Below the pieces are notes generated by a model. That model ran no database searches and was not told the origin of the DNA. It saw nothing but the letters and a program-made list of their open reading frames with translations. DNA of 64,000 nt, from the NCBI GenBank assembly GCA_004380135.1, contig QXCR01000024.1, forward strand, positions 181,683 to 245,682, in the 5' to 3' direction. Positions 1 through 12,199 of the stretch are shown one piece after another. Every line of letters begins with the position of its first letter. Positions within the stretch are counted from its first letter, which is position 1. The position numbers and the translations under genes are program-made. This DNA comes from Stemphylium vesicarium (taxonomy: Eukaryota; Ascomycota; Dothideomycetes; Pleosporales; Pleosporaceae).

Positions 1-948
1 GGGGCATCGTGTGCTTATGGTAGCTTTGCCCACAACGATATCATCGTCGTCGTCAAACTCGCCTTGTTGTGTGCTGTCCGTGATGCCTGGGGCTGGCGAT
101 CCTCTCTCGGTGAACCAAGTGTCTTCATGGCCCAGGGTAGGTCCGTCATCCCCATACTTCGCATCATGCACCACTCGCTTGAAGTCGCGGTAATCATTGT
201 TACGCGCATAGCGTGCTGTAAGGGAAAGCGACGTGTATGCGTCTTTTTCTCGCTGCATGCGTGAGGCGAACAGCTCGCTCGCGCCGGTGAGGGCTACACG
301 GGAGCCATCGAGGGGCGTTGGTCCGGGAGTAGGGCGCTCGTCTATGTCGATGTCCCCGTCGGCGTCCTCATTTTGAGTGCGTCCCCGCTGACCCTCTGCT
401 TGTGTTTGCGATTGCCGTTGCATCTCTCGCTGTGTCATCTGGGTGCGGTATTCGTCTTCTAGTGTTCGGGGTGCGTGTGTCCTCAGCCAGTCGAGCGTCT
501 CGTCAATTCTCTGTGCCGCAACGCCTGAATCGATGACTGCACGCATGCTTTTCTCCAGTCTAGCAGTCGCATCGTCCACTTTTGCTTGCAATTCTGCCAT
601 GTCGCGCTCCTCGTTGTCTCGATTTTCCACGTCCTTGCCCGCATCCCACTTCTTCTTTCGCCGTGCCATGTATCCAGCGTGATCACGCAACGTGTCGTTG
701 ACGCTTTCGGCGCCGGCGGTGACGGCAGCTGCAGCTTGTTTGGTGTGTCTTTTCACATCACTCAGGTGGCGTCCTTGCAGTTCACGTAGCGCTCGGGTCG
801 CGTCCGCATCGAGGGGGTGTGACGGTTTCTTGTATAGTGGTAGCGTGTCCGCATTTGCATTCACATTCGCGCTGCGGCTCGGTGTGGGTGCACCCGATTG
901 ACGATTTGCACTCGGCCGTGCTGTCGAGTGTCGAGTTCGTGAAGCCAT
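1..948 (-). CDS. NSE2: Nse2/Mms21-type E3 SUMO ligase of the Smc5/6 complex, 5' part (cut by window edge)
   Basis: A single reading frame of 316 codons runs from the ATG at 948 leftward off the window with no stop and no intron. Residues about 45-175 are charged and helix-prone, as expected for the part of Nse2 that packs on the Smc5 coiled coil. Residues 240-266 (tyrosine/arginine-rich, ending FKRVVHDAKYGDD) resemble the conserved segment before the ring domain. An acidic run is followed by DDDIVVGKATISTRCP at the very edge, the usual entry into the SP-RING. The cysteine and histidine ligands of that ring lie outside the window, so activity cannot be judged. Nse2 proteins attach SUMO during DNA repair in the nucleus. 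The gene is divergent from the HET gene at 1267. The assignment rests on motif recognition; the coding call itself is very secure. Confidence 0.83.
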   Translation of the reverse strand, partial: MASRTRHSTARPSANRQSGAPTPSRSANVNANADTLPLYKKPSHPLDADATRALRELQGRHLSDVKRHTKQAAAAVTAGAESVNDTLRDHAGYMARRKKKWDAGKDVENRDNEERDMAELQAKVDDATARLEKSMRAVIDSGVAAQRIDETLDWLRTHAPRTLEDEYRTQMTQREMQRQSQTQAEGQRGRTQNEDADGDIDIDERPTPGPTPLDGSRVALTGASELFASRMQREKDAYTSLSLTARYARNNDYRDFKRVVHDAKYGDDGPTLGHEDTWFTERGSPAPGITDSTQQGEFDDDDDIVVGKATISTRCP

Positions 949-1266
949 GAGTGGAGTTGTAGTATCGAGTCTGCGCTTTGGCTGGTGCGAAGGGATGACG
1001 CGGGGACGCGCTGGGGTTTAGGTAGTCCCGCCCTAGCGCCTCGCCAAATCACATGCCGACTTCTTTCACCTCCTCTCTCACTGGCCATCGCCCGCAGAAT
1101 GTCGCTAACCACTTTCAAACGCAGTCCTACTGAGAATGCTTGCGAAAAGTCTCCCCGCATTACATAAGCCTCATCCATGTATGACCTACTCCAGCCTGGA
1201 AGGGCTGAAGCTTGACGCGGGGTACCTGCAAAACAACCTTACTGCGACCTTCTCTAGATCCATGCG
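949..1266. other. Divergent intergenic region
   Basis: This 318-bp stretch separates the starts of the Nse2-like gene (minus strand) and the HET gene (plus strand), so it should hold both promoters. A pyrimidine-rich tract (about 1063-1082) lies in it. I see no convincing TATA box or further gene; the minus-strand frame that crosses it (861-1178) is out of frame with the Nse2 gene. Confidence 0.5.
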
Positions 1267-3505
1267 ATGACGTTGTGTCAAACCTGCCAATGTCTGCCCA
1301 TCTCCAGCATTCTCAAGCTACTCAAGTGTGACAGGTCGGTTGATGATCAATTTCACTGGCATCGGTTGCCGCACTCAGTCACCACAGATGAAGACAAGCA
1401 GCCATTTGTTCGATGGCATTCGGCCATGTCCGAGCTGAAAGCCAGCTCTGGATCTTGCTCGCTATGCTCCGCAATTTTCAGCCACATGAAAGACAGTTAT
1501 CACTACCACACGAATTTCCCCAAGCAGGATAAGCGCCCCCTGTGGTTGAAGGTGAATGTGGGTTTGCCAATTTGGGGTGTCTATATAGGCGAAGAAAAAC
1601 CAGAAGTGCGTGTGAGTGGAAACTATACCTACACCACAACACCAGGTACGAAGAGACGAGTAAGATTCCTCGTAGCCGAATGGCCTTCAGCTCACATTGA
1701 CATAGACAGTGTCGTAGCAGATTGCTTCATCATCCATTCTGTGATCGAAGATTCCCTTCACCCATTCGTACTCAAAAAGATGCAAGACTGGGTTGAAGAA
1801 TGCGATGATACACATTCGGGATGTCACGTTGCAAGCGGAACTGCGCGCCTACTACCCACGCGGTTATTGGACCTCGGGCCATTACCACACGGCAACGCGT
1901 TCGATAGCATGTCCGGTGATCCCCGGAGTATTCTCAACTACACGAGCTTCAGCTTGGTAGAAACCAAGCCAAAAGAGGAAGGGGTATACGTTGCCTTGAG
2001 CTATTGTTGGGGCCAGTATCTGGCATACAAGACTACGCACAGCAACTTACACAAGCATAAAACACAGGGGGGCATCAAATACGCGGATCTGCCCAAGACA
2101 CTGCAAGATGCTGTATTTCTGGTCAGGTACCTGGGCATCCGCTACGTCTGGGCCGACTGCCTATGCATCATACAGGACGACGCTGCAGATTGGGAACATG
2201 AGGCTTCCCGAATGGCCGACGTCTACAGCAATGCATACCTTACGATCTCTGCTGCGCGTGCAAATCATTGCGGCGAGGGCTTTCTCAATCCGCGTAAAAC
2301 CAAACACAGAGATATTGTTCCATTCATCACTGAGCAAGGACCATTTGACCTGCACTTTGGCTACGACGACTTGACCATGTCACCGGGCCACATCGAGTCC
2401 GTCGTGGAAACACCTCTAAGCATACGTAGGGTAAGTTGCCATCCAGGATTCATTAATCCCTGAATCGTACCCAGCTAACAGCCCACAGGAAGAACCCCTC
2501 CTAAACCGAGTCTGGTGCCTCCAAGAGCGCGTCCTAGCAACGCGCACCCTACACTTTGCCAGCCACCAAATGTACTGGGAGTGTTCAGCACACTTCAAAA
2601 CCGAAGTCGGTGACACGCTCGACCACAAAAACTGCCCCGAGTACTCGCTGGACCGAGTCGCTGCGGGCCTCAACAGCGTCAAGCAAGCTCCCATGCTAAA
2701 GCTCCCCGTGCACGCACACAAAATCAAGGAAACATGGGCCGTGAATACAGATTGGCGTGTGTGGTTCCGCCTCGTTCAAGCTTACACATCCCGCAACATG
2801 ACCTACCAGACGGACAAACTCCCCGCGCTATCCGGCGTCATATCCGCGCTGCAAAATCTCACGGGCGACACGTGTCTAGCGGGCATCTGGAAAAGCTGGT
2901 TTCTCAAAGGCTTGCTGTGGCGCTTGCAAGACCCAGAATGGGATTTGTACGTCTTCGACGGAAAGAAACCATGCCGACCGGTCACTTGGAGAGCGCCATC
3001 GTGGTCATTTGCCTCGGTCGAGGGCGTGGTTGTTTATACGATTCTGGAAATTGATCCCGGTAACGGCCTCTGTGCTGAGCTTCTGGAATGCAGTCTCACG
3101 TCCAAGAGTAGCAGGAATCCGCTGGGTGAACTGGTATCGGGCTTTGCGAGAATCAAAGCGCCTATAGTGCAAGTATCCAACATTGCAAAGGAGCAGTCGT
3201 ACACTGGAAGGGACTGCATTGTTCATATGAGGGGAGATCAGGTCGCGGAAGCGGGTGTGTATTTTGATGTTGAGTGCTATGACGCCTGCGAGGTCTTGAT
3301 GATCACGCCGCATACGGGCATCGCTGTTGTCCCTGTTTCTGGGCGGCAGTCTATGTCGTATAGCAGAGTTGGCGCTCTGGAAGTGTATAGGATCTTCGAC
3401 CCAAAGGGCCTCGGCGGAGAAGACGACGGTCCTGCGTCCATGAACCGCGATAAATCTCTTTCTGTTGCCGGCTGGCCCGAGCCAAGTGTCGTATCTCTAT
3501 TATAG
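1267..3505 (+). CDS. HET-domain (heterokaryon incompatibility) protein, two exons
   Basis: Exon 1 is 1267-2430 and exon 2 is 2489-3505, joined across a 58-bp intron with a GTAAGT donor and a CACAG acceptor. The product is 726 residues. The three HET blocks are visible: YVALSYCWG near residue 240, a WADCLCIIQDD block near 294, and NRVWCLQERVLATR near 393-406, the last formed only when the intron is removed. The N-terminal 230 residues contain CxxC pairs (CQTC, CSLC) but no domain I recognise, and the C-terminal half is the usual variable HET tail. HET proteins of filamentous fungi act in nonself recognition and can trigger cell death when hyphae of unlike genotype fuse; the partner cannot be told from sequence. 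All blocks are intact and there are no stops, so the gene looks functional. Confidence 0.93.
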
Positions 3506-4785
3506 ATCACCGACTCAACGCCCCACGAGCTTCGAAGTGCGACTATTCATGAAGCTTCCCTCTTTTGTCCACATGACCTGTATCGTTTGCGCTATTATTA
3601 TCATTGCAGCGCCAAACGCAGCAATATCCTGGTCTGCAGTGCTAATTGTGAATAGATGAAGATTATAGAATCCGACATGTACACAACCACAAGTCTCAAT
3701 CCCAAATAAACCACCTCCACAACTTGGATCTTTCAATTTTACAACACCATTGAGGCCAAAAATAAAATCTACTTGGTGTAGACACTACTTTCTTACTCCT
3801 AGCTATATTCACACCCCTGCACCCCCCAATCCTCCAACGGCATGTAGCGACTGCCCATGCGCAATTTACCTGCCAATCCTACGCATCCTGCCAATCCTTC
3901 CACCTTTACCCCGACCCAAAAATAGCTAACCGAGCACATGCAGGATCAGGAAGGAAGGAATTCCACACTACCACTAGCACCCCGGAGAGTAGGAAGATAA
4001 AAAGGCGTTCACATGCTGCATGGGGGTAAGCGCCCGCACATTCGGGCGCGTGCCGAAACACCGGGATACTGAGAGGTTCTGGATGCGGGTGGGAGAGATC
4101 AGGCCATGTATGCATGGTGATGTCTTCAGGCTGTTCATTACCAAGAGTCTTGGAGAGGTGGGTAAATATTACTATACTATTTCTAAGGTCTCTATCTAAA
4201 GAGGTACACGTAGAGATAGCGTGGAGTCAGATGATGCTCACGCTTCCGGGGATAAAATGGTGGGGCGCGACGGTAGGGGAAATGCTAATGTGGAAATTTT
4301 CTTGGTAGTAGTAGTAGTTATTTGGTAAGTTGCAAACGAAGTCTACGGTCTACTTTGTGGTAGACCGAGTAAAGTGGTGGTGATACATCTAGATTTACTC
4401 CCTCCTTCCTCTTCAATCCCCTCCTCAGAATCCAACTGCCGAGATGAAAGCAAAAAAGTGTGTGGTATCATAAAAAATCGCGGAAAGAAGAATGTAGTGG
4501 TGCTTCCATGAATGCGAAAAGTACGCCGTTTCCCATGATCAGACTGAGGCGTGCGCGCCAGTTGGTATCATTACTGCTGTGTTTCCAGACGTGTCATCCC
4601 AGGATATGAATTCGCATGCTTCATCTAGAAGCTTTGTCGACCATGCTCGGGTGTTGAGGTATGGTTGTCGTGGGCTGAACTTTGAGATTCCCCATGCCGG
4701 TCGCATCGCCGTCTCCGGAGACGGCGTGCCCTGCGGCCTCGTAATCTTTTCGAATGAGCCCAGATGCTATCCTCTCTCAAGGTCT
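3506..4785. other. Intergenic, no gene seen
   Basis: About 1.3 kb between the 3' ends of two convergent genes. Reading frames are short and lack coding character. A short GTA-type run sits near 4306-4320. The stretch presumably holds the 3' untranslated regions of both neighbours. Confidence 0.5.
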
Positions 4786-5325
4786 TCACTTCATGACGCT
4801 TGTAATGGTAGTGGTAGTCTGTGGCGCCTTATTTGAAAGAGGCAGGCCCTTTTCGATGTCGCGCATCTTGTTGGCGTTCTTGCCTGGGGGAGGGGAGTTG
4901 AGGCGGATGCCGGTTCGTCGGTTTTCGCGATTTTGTTTGTTGTCGGGGGCAGTGGCGCGGCCAGTGAAGCGGCGGGAGGCACGACGGATGGATGCGCGGA
5001 CGTCCCATTGACGCTTCTTTGCGAGCCACCAGAGTACACCAGAAGCGACTGGATTGTGGTTAGCTTGAGCTACTTAGGATTAAATAGTGATGCACATACT
5101 GGATCCGAGAACAACTACAACGGCTACCACAATAATGGCCGCGATGGCACCGCCCGACAGAGTGAAAGCACCCTTTTGCGATCCTGCAGCGCCAGCATCG
5201 CTGGGATCTTGCGGGTTGTCGCTGCCTCCGTTGTATCCTGGAGGAGGGAGTTCACTGCCCGTCGATGAGTCCTGGGCTAGAGCAAGGAGGGGAAAGAGCA
5301 ACGAGAGGAGGAGAGGCCCGCTCAT
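4786..5325 (-). CDS. Small secretory-pathway protein with one membrane span, two exons
   Basis: Exon 1 runs from the ATG at 5325 to 5100 and exon 2 from 5048 to the stop at 4786. The 51-bp intron has a GTATGT donor, a CTAAC branch site and a CAG acceptor. The product is 162 residues. It opens with a signal peptide (MSGPLLLSLLFPLLALAQ), followed by a short Ser/Pro/Gly-rich outer segment to about residue 53. One membrane span (GGAIAAIIVVAVVVVLGS) follows, with an aromatic-basic border WWLAKKRQW. The tail of about 75 residues is strongly basic and presumably cytoplasmic. The layout is that of fungal single-pass surface proteins, but I do not recognise the family and assign no function. The splice restores one clean frame across the membrane border, which supports the model. 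Confidence 0.82.
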
Positions 5326-6056
5326 GATGTTGATGTGCGATATTGGGATGCGGCGTAGACGGGACAGATGATTGAACTTGTGGTAACACGAGGATGGCGT
5401 GAAGGACGTTCGATCGACTGGAGGAATACCAACAACTCGCTACCAGCACCGAGGGCATGTCTCTATATTTGCAAGGCCGCGTGCGGGCAGTCTTTTACCC
5501 AAGCCAATGCCTTTCCCATGGCTCGTCCAATACCCCGCCAGTCTCAGGCTTGCTCGGCGGTTAGCATCGTGCGCTTGGACGGCAGACCAGGTTGGCTGCC
5601 GGGAGTGTCCATCAGGCCATTCTCTTAATATAGCGGCGTTGGCGTCGACTTTTGTCGGCTTGGGAGCGTAAGCTGAGCGGATTGGCAGGGCGTCATGGGT
5701 AGTGGGCGCGTAACGTGGTGGACGAAGATCACGGTGCAGCGGAGCTAGGGGGTCTTGACGTGTGATTGGCCGCACCCTGGTCTCAACCGCCCGGCTAGCG
5801 ATGTCGCCGCACGCTCTCGTCTCAGGGGTGTCAGCCAGCAACGACTCTTCATCTTCAACGGCCGGGCACAAGTGTGACAACGGTCCTTTGTCGCAGTCGG
5901 TGAAGCCGTAGTGTGTAGGTATTTTTGACCTGTGTCATGCCGACTGGTACCTAGGCTCTGACTACAATAGAACCCGCCAAAACTCGAACGATGCTGTGGA
6001 GACGCTTCATGCATTCATTCAGCCAGCAGCCTCGTAGTCTGATGTGGGCAAGGCTA
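5326..6056. other. Intergenic, probable promoter of the membrane-protein gene
   Basis: This GC-rich stretch holds an open minus-strand frame (5440-5880, 146 codons), rich in Arg, Pro and Ala and without recognisable motifs. It is most easily read as a chance open frame in the promoter of the gene starting at 5325. Confidence 0.4.
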
Positions 6057-6313
6057 CTAGCCGTGATTTTCAGGGTTTGCCGGCAGCATCAATTCTTGGC
6101 TTCGCAGATCCCAGTCGGTGAGGTTGGCTGGTGGAGGGTTTTCCGGCCATTTGTCTCCGGTGCAGTTCATGATAGCCACCAGCGTCTCGAGGTGCCCATC
6201 GAGTGGCGCAAAGAGTAGGAGATGGGTTTCAAAACAGAAGAAAGCGCCACATGCTTCCCAGGCTGCAGGATATTTGGCGTCGCTGGCGAAAACGACGTTG
6301 CTAGGCTTGATGG
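6057..6313 (-). pseudogene. Coding-like exon, probably the 3' exon of an undefined or broken gene
   Basis: Read on the minus strand from 6313 to a TAG at 6057-6059, this stretch gives about 85 codons with strong protein character: many aromatic residues, two cysteines in an ACGAFFCFE context, and an NPPPANLTDWD turn-like stretch. A TAG acceptor sits directly upstream (6314-6316), so it reads like a terminal exon. No convincing upstream exon or start codon could be joined to it. It may be the end of a multi-exon gene I cannot reconstruct or a fragment of a lost gene. I do not recognise the family. Confidence 0.4.
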
Positions 6314-7006
6314 CTATCCTATTAATTCATGCATCGACTCTGTCGTGTTGCATGCACGTGTCTGCTGCTTGAAAAGCTTGAGCCACTGACGCCAGTACAA
6401 AGAAGTTAGCCAAGGGAGGGGACGGGATGAGACCACCATATCAACTGTAGACAAAGCGAAACAGGATCAGTCCAGGGTCTAATCAATATTCTCCCAACAA
6501 AGACTTGATGTGTAGTTCGAAAGTCATCGCTCCAGACTCGAAATCGTTGTGGACACGGCATGCGGATCAAGTCTCTCATCAGAACACGATGGGTGCGACC
6601 GGAAAGCCGGATATAGGTAATTTGGAGGAAAAACAGGGTATTGCGTGCAAAGGTGAGATGAAAACATGTGCAGGTGAGTGTCTTCAAGCCATCCAACAAC
6701 CCAACATGTCGCTTGTCATCTCACCACTCGCTCTTGCCATCTTCCCTATCCCGGGCGCTATGGCCGACGACGATGCATCATGAGGGACAGTTGTTACTTC
6801 CTCCCATCAGTCGAGGAAGGTGCAGGGCAGGGAACGGACCCGCAAACTTCTCCTTCGCTCATTCCTGCCATTTCATCTTACCTTCTACGCCTCACCACCA
6901 TCTTCTATCGCGGAATTTGTATTCTGTCTGCTGTCACCACCTATTGCACATTACCTTCTATCTCCCGAGTCCCACCTGCTGCTGCTGCTGCGCCGCCTCA
7001 CTCACC
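6314..7006. other. Intergenic, 5' region of the coiled-coil gene
   Basis: The stretch upstream of the ATG at 7007 ends in a pyrimidine-rich leader with five CTG/GCT triplets just before the start. Open minus-strand frames (6406-6699) might hold upstream exons of the fragment at 6057-6313 but could not be joined with confidence. Confidence 0.4.
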
Positions 7007-10000
7007 ATGGCTGAGCAGGCTGGGAGAGGAAAGAATTCTGCGAAGAGGCACAAGCCCTCACGCCTTCGGCAAGAAGTCCGACCAGACTCGACTGACGATG
7101 AGAGGGATAGCCAAAGGCGTACTGTCCAACAGCCTGAAAGTGATACAATCGTTCCCGAAACGCAGATCGATGACAGCCCGCGGTTGGATGAGCACATTGA
7201 CGGTAATGACGAGGCCCGCGGCGCTGGCGACCCTTTGATGGAGGATGACCAGGCTACTATCGCTCGTCTTGGTATAAAGAAAAAGGCTACAACTTCCAAA
7301 CCAGATCAGGCTTTTGAGCTCTTCTCCAAAAAGCCTTCTGGATTATCTGATATTCCTGGCTCGTCTCTGCCCGCATTCTCTTTCGCACCACCCAGACAAA
7401 TCTTGAACAAGACGCCACTCAAAGGAGACGCAGCTGACCCGCACCTTACATCTCATGCTACTGGGCTATCTCTGAGTGATAGGGAGAACGACAAGGGGAA
7501 CTCCAGTAGTAAGGCAGATACCGCTGCACTTTGAACACGACTAATGTTTGGACAGATGCTGCTGATACAGTTTCGCATGAAGCCACCCCTCTAGCAGATA
7601 TCCCGGTTAGTGTACAAGATGCGCAAAAGCATCCAAACTTCCACGGACAGGGAGAAATTAACCCTTCCTCTCATCTTCCCACTACCAGCCAGCAGCAAGA
7701 AGAGCCCCGTCGTGCCAGGTAGGAATCCCTAATGCGTAACAAAGACCATCACTGACTGAGTTAGATCTTCGCCAAACGAGACAGCATCCAGTCTCCCACC
7801 TTCAGCACAGCCAGTTTCCAAAGCTACGAATGGAACGAAGAAAGCACGCGCCGCAAAGAATCCCAGAAAGGGCAACAAGGGGTCGCTCTCTCATCAACGC
7901 GATGGCGTATGGCCTCCTCGTATACCCAATACAACCAGCAATGCCCAAAATTTCGACGGTGTCGACCAAACTGCACAAGAGGTTTTCGCCGCCCCGCGAG
8001 ATCTCTCATTTACCGTGGTGCCTGATGACTATCCAATTGTTCGTGCTGAAAAGAATACGGTACCGCGTATCGCTGGCCAAGTTCTTGAGGAGCGTCATCC
8101 CAGCTACGGAGCTACTCGGGAACATAGCCATGCTGGACATGGCGCCCAGCCATACCATACAATGAAGGAGATGCCTTTGACGATATCTCAGGGTCTTCCG
8201 GATGTTTTCGCAAAGCGAGCCCTTCCGTCATTCCCCCAGGCTCCGACCGTTGTCACTGTGCAGCAACATGTTGCAGATTTGAGTCAGCAGTCCCTAACCA
8301 TGGAGGAGAACGAGCCTTCTATCTCTCGCTGTGAGGAGACTCCCTTCGACCCTCAAGCTTTGACCCCACACATGCAGCCACACGATGATACTTTACCACA
8401 TGACAACGAAGTCGTTGAAAAACAACACGCATCCCAGACTCGGTCGCCACAGCCCTGTGCAGATGCGAACTTCGGACAGTCTGTGCCACAGTCCATCGGA
8501 GCGGAGGCTGTGTTGCATGGTACGCTCAATCGAGGAGGATCGGACCATGTAGCCAAACCACGACGGAAACCGCGAGCAAACATCAGGCCTATGTCGCACG
8601 GGCTTCACGGATCATCCACACTCTCAAACGTCGAACGTTCCATGGAGAACTTGAGGCTGGCAATACTAGCGGATAGCTTTCGGGTGCAGCACGACCACAG
8701 CGTAGAGTTGAAGCACCAAACGGAGATAGCTACTGCGCTGCGAGAGCACGTGGATCTCCAAAAGGACAGCATCACCAGACACAAACAGGAACACCAAGAT
8801 CTCGAAGGAGCACTCGGCCGGCTCGCCGAAAAAGCCAAAACCAACCAGAGATTCGTCATGGGTCTCCAGAGAGATTATGAAAAGCTGCAAAACTCGTCTA
8901 CGGCTGCCCAAGAACGCAGCAAAAAGATCTTACACGCGAAGATTGCCGAGCTAGAAGAAGAGAAGGACAATCTCAGACACGAATTTGGGATGACTGCTGA
9001 TAAGCTCGTTCAAAGCCAAAAGAAGATGAAGGCGGTAGTCGAGGATCTCTATGCGCGATTAGTAGTCAATGAGTCGGAAAAGAAACGCTTGGCCGAGAGG
9101 TTGACCGACCAGGAGGCTGCATGTACTCGGGAACGGAAGAAGAGCGAGGATCTTGAAACCAAACTCCTTTCTGGCATCCAGAACCTACAATCTCAGTTCA
9201 AGAATGGCTCCACCGTTCTCGTCAACAGACTGGAGCTGATCCAAACGTCGGTCGAGAAAGTTGCTGCAGATGATGGCCACACCTTGAAGATCAAAGAGTG
9301 CATCGAGATCCTACAAAGCTTGCAGGCAGCGCCATTCTTGAAGGTACAAGACGTGCATAAAGCAGAGGGTATGCTGCGCTTCTTCCGCGAACGGTAAGCG
9401 ATGCTATAGTTTCTGATGAAGAAAGTACTAATACAGACATGAGTATGGAATCTGGATTGGAAACCCTTTCCAAGGCAATCCTTAGCGAAGGCCCATCCAA
9501 TGCGGATATTCAGTCGTCCATGCAAGCGCAGCTGAAAGATCTGGGTAACAAATTACTGAAGTGTGAAGAGATTGCGGCGGAAAATCGCAGGATGCATGAG
9601 CAAAACGCTACCCTCACAGAGCAACTTGAGGCCCACCGACAGAAGGCCTCCGATCTGAATAGTGATATCGTGAACCTAAAGCAAGCCAAGATTGATCTGA
9701 CGACGCAATGCAGTCGGTTGGAGTGCGACCTGAGCGACCTTAAGGACGCGTCACGACGTCTTCCGTCGGAGACACCAGACTCCGAACGGATCACTCTCGA
9801 CTTACGCCAACAACTTGCGACAGCGAAAGACGACTTGGAGGCAGCCAATGCGAAGTCACAGAGCATCGAGCAGTCGCTTCGAAGCCTAGAGAACGAAAAG
9901 ACCCAACTGAATGTAAGGCTCGACGCCCGTTGAACCCCACATAGTGTTGACATACTCTAGGTATCACTCGAGCAGATTCACGCAAGGCTCTTGACAGCAG

Positions 10001-12199
10001 ACCATGAACAGGTAACTATGATACGAGTAGCACTGCTATAGTCATTACACCACTGACCACAGTCGCAGGAACGTAAAGCGGAGGAAACTCGTGCTAAACT
10101 TTCGGAGGAACACGCGACCAAGCTGAGCGACCAAGAACACGAGTTCCAAGGCAGAATCAATAGACTTGAGCTTGAACGTGATGAGAAAGAGAGGGAGTAC
10201 AGATGTCTGGGCGACAATTTGAATCTCGCGAACGTCAAAATCAACGAGCTCAAGAAGATTGCGAAAGACCTGCAGGACTCAGTTGATCAACTGCAAGCCG
10301 AGCGATCTTTGCAGCATTCTATCACCAAAACCATACGCCAGCAAGAAAAGGACCGAATCGATCAAATGCAAAAAGACAATGAGAGCACCTTGCTATCAAC
10401 GCGAAATGAGATTGCAATCGCAAAGCGAGAAACCCAGGACCTATCGTCCAGGCTGGAGCAGGCTCGCGCAAACGAAGACAGAATGAAGGCAGCAGAGGCG
10501 ACTCTTGTCGCCGATCAACATCGTCTGGAAGGGGAAGTGACCTCTCTACGTTCTACCATCAATGCCAGAGATCTGGAGATTGTGCGAATACGCGAAAATG
10601 CTAGTGAGGAAAAGCGGAAACTCGCCGAAGACCATGCTGCGAAGATGGACGACTGGAGCCGCCGTTTAGCCAAAACAAGCATGACGCTGAAAGAAGTTGA
10701 GGCTCGGGCTAGGGTCTCCAAAGACCAGTATGATGCCAAGCTCGCTGCCGATCGGAAGGTGGCTGAGTCGAAAATGCTTGATGCCGAGAAACAGTACCAC
10801 GACGCGCTTCGAAAAGTCCAAGAGCAGAATGTACTGAACCGGCATCATAGCCCCCAAGGCTCGAGTGCTGAGCTAGCCTTACCAGAATCTGATCTGATCA
10901 ATCGATATACCAGAGCGCGAAAGAAGGTGGATCGACCAAACCAATCAACAATTGAGGCTACGCTGGAGCAGGCTCATGGCTTCCATCATCCCTTATACAT
11001 TTGCACTGAGATCTCACAGACACAAATGGATGACTTAGATTTATTTGCAGACGCTCATCAAGACCAACTTAGTATTGAAAACCTGCAGAATGATGGGTAC
11101 GATTACCCAATCGCAGACCCTATCCCCGACTTCGTCTTAAATACACAAAATATGGGAGGTCTCTCGATATCTCAGGACTTCTTCGCAGAAAGACTGGCTC
11201 AAGCTACGCCACAACAAGCCGGACCTCGGGCAGCGAGTCCTACCGAATTGAGTGAGATGGATTCAGACGAGCTCACGCGATTGCAAAAAGAAGTGCAGTC
11301 GGTTCCAGCATCCAAGCTTCGTGGCTGTAATAACAACATCTCTAAGCCGAAGGGTTCTCGTAGTACTGCGAGGGTGGCGCCAGCTCGCTCTGACGGCGTC
11401 TCCGCTGATGGCTCCCGCTCATCGCACTCTGAAGAACGTCCTCGATCACAAGCTAACACAGCTTCTCGAATGATGCCCCCGCCAATCAGTATTCCGCATC
11501 AATCCCAAACACGAGACGATGACGGAATTGATAAGGGCAAGATCACAGCTTACCATGGAAAGCACGTTGGCATAGACCAGAAGCCGAGGAACAGTGGTAC
11601 CAGTACACCGGACTTCATACACTCTGGGGCGCCTATGTCCAAGCAAACCTACAGTATTCGTGAGCCTAAAACCTCCGCTCATTTGGAATCCCGGGCTAGT
11701 GGCCGATCCGAAAAGCGGAAGACGTTCAGTAGCCAGTCTGAAAGAGAATCTGCCCCCAAAAGGCAGCGCAATCTGTCTCCAACCAGGTCAACCATCTCTT
11801 CTTCGAGTATCCAAGGCCACTCTCCGTATGCATCCAGATCATCTGTCATCGGCACGCGTTCGACAGAGAGCAGGTCATCTCATACTAAAGGCGTTATTTC
11901 AACCTCGTCTCGTGGGAAGTCTCAAGCTAGATCCTCCGGAATTCAGTCACGCACTTCCAGTTTCATTCCATCTTCAGGTGAGGCTCAGTCTGCTCGTCAA
12001 CAGCGCATGCTGCAAGCACGCGAGACCCCTCAGCGACGTTCCTCCTCTCGCGTCACCCGAAGCAAGAGTGAGTGTATCCCAAAGTCTTGAATTCCATTTA
12101 TCTCCTTGAGACTGACTTGAGATTGTAGGTAGGAATGGTACTGCGTTCGGGGATGAGGTCGGCGAGCGCCTCAACGAGGAACTGGAAGGACGATATTGA
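7007..12199 (+). CDS. Large coiled-coil protein with disordered ends, seven exons
   Basis: Exons read 7007-7508, 7556-7718, 7765-9368, 9437-9912, 9961-10011, 10069-12067 and 12129-12199, and code for 1621 residues. All introns have GT...AG borders. The third is 9369-9436, with a GTATGC donor and a TACTAATACAG branch/acceptor; the more obvious GTAAGC donor at 9394 would break the frame. The acceptor of the fifth intron could be at 10062 or 10068, a difference of two residues. Residues 1-500 are polar and disordered with an IVPETQ motif. Residues about 510-1190 form an almost continuous coiled coil rich in Glu, Lys, Arg and Leu. The rest is Ser/Arg-rich and basic with KRQRN-type nuclear signals. 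A structural nuclear or chromosomal role is an inference; I do not recognise a named family. Confidence 0.88.

Noticed and set aside
5440..5880. Minus-strand open frame of 146 codons
   Set aside because: GC-rich promoter position, Arg/Pro/Ala-rich, no motif; best explained by few stop codons in GC-rich DNA.
9394..9436. GTAAGC...TACAG as the third intron of the coiled-coil gene
   Set aside because: It looks like a better donor but shifts the frame into a stop; the GTATGC donor at 9369 keeps the coiled-coil frame.
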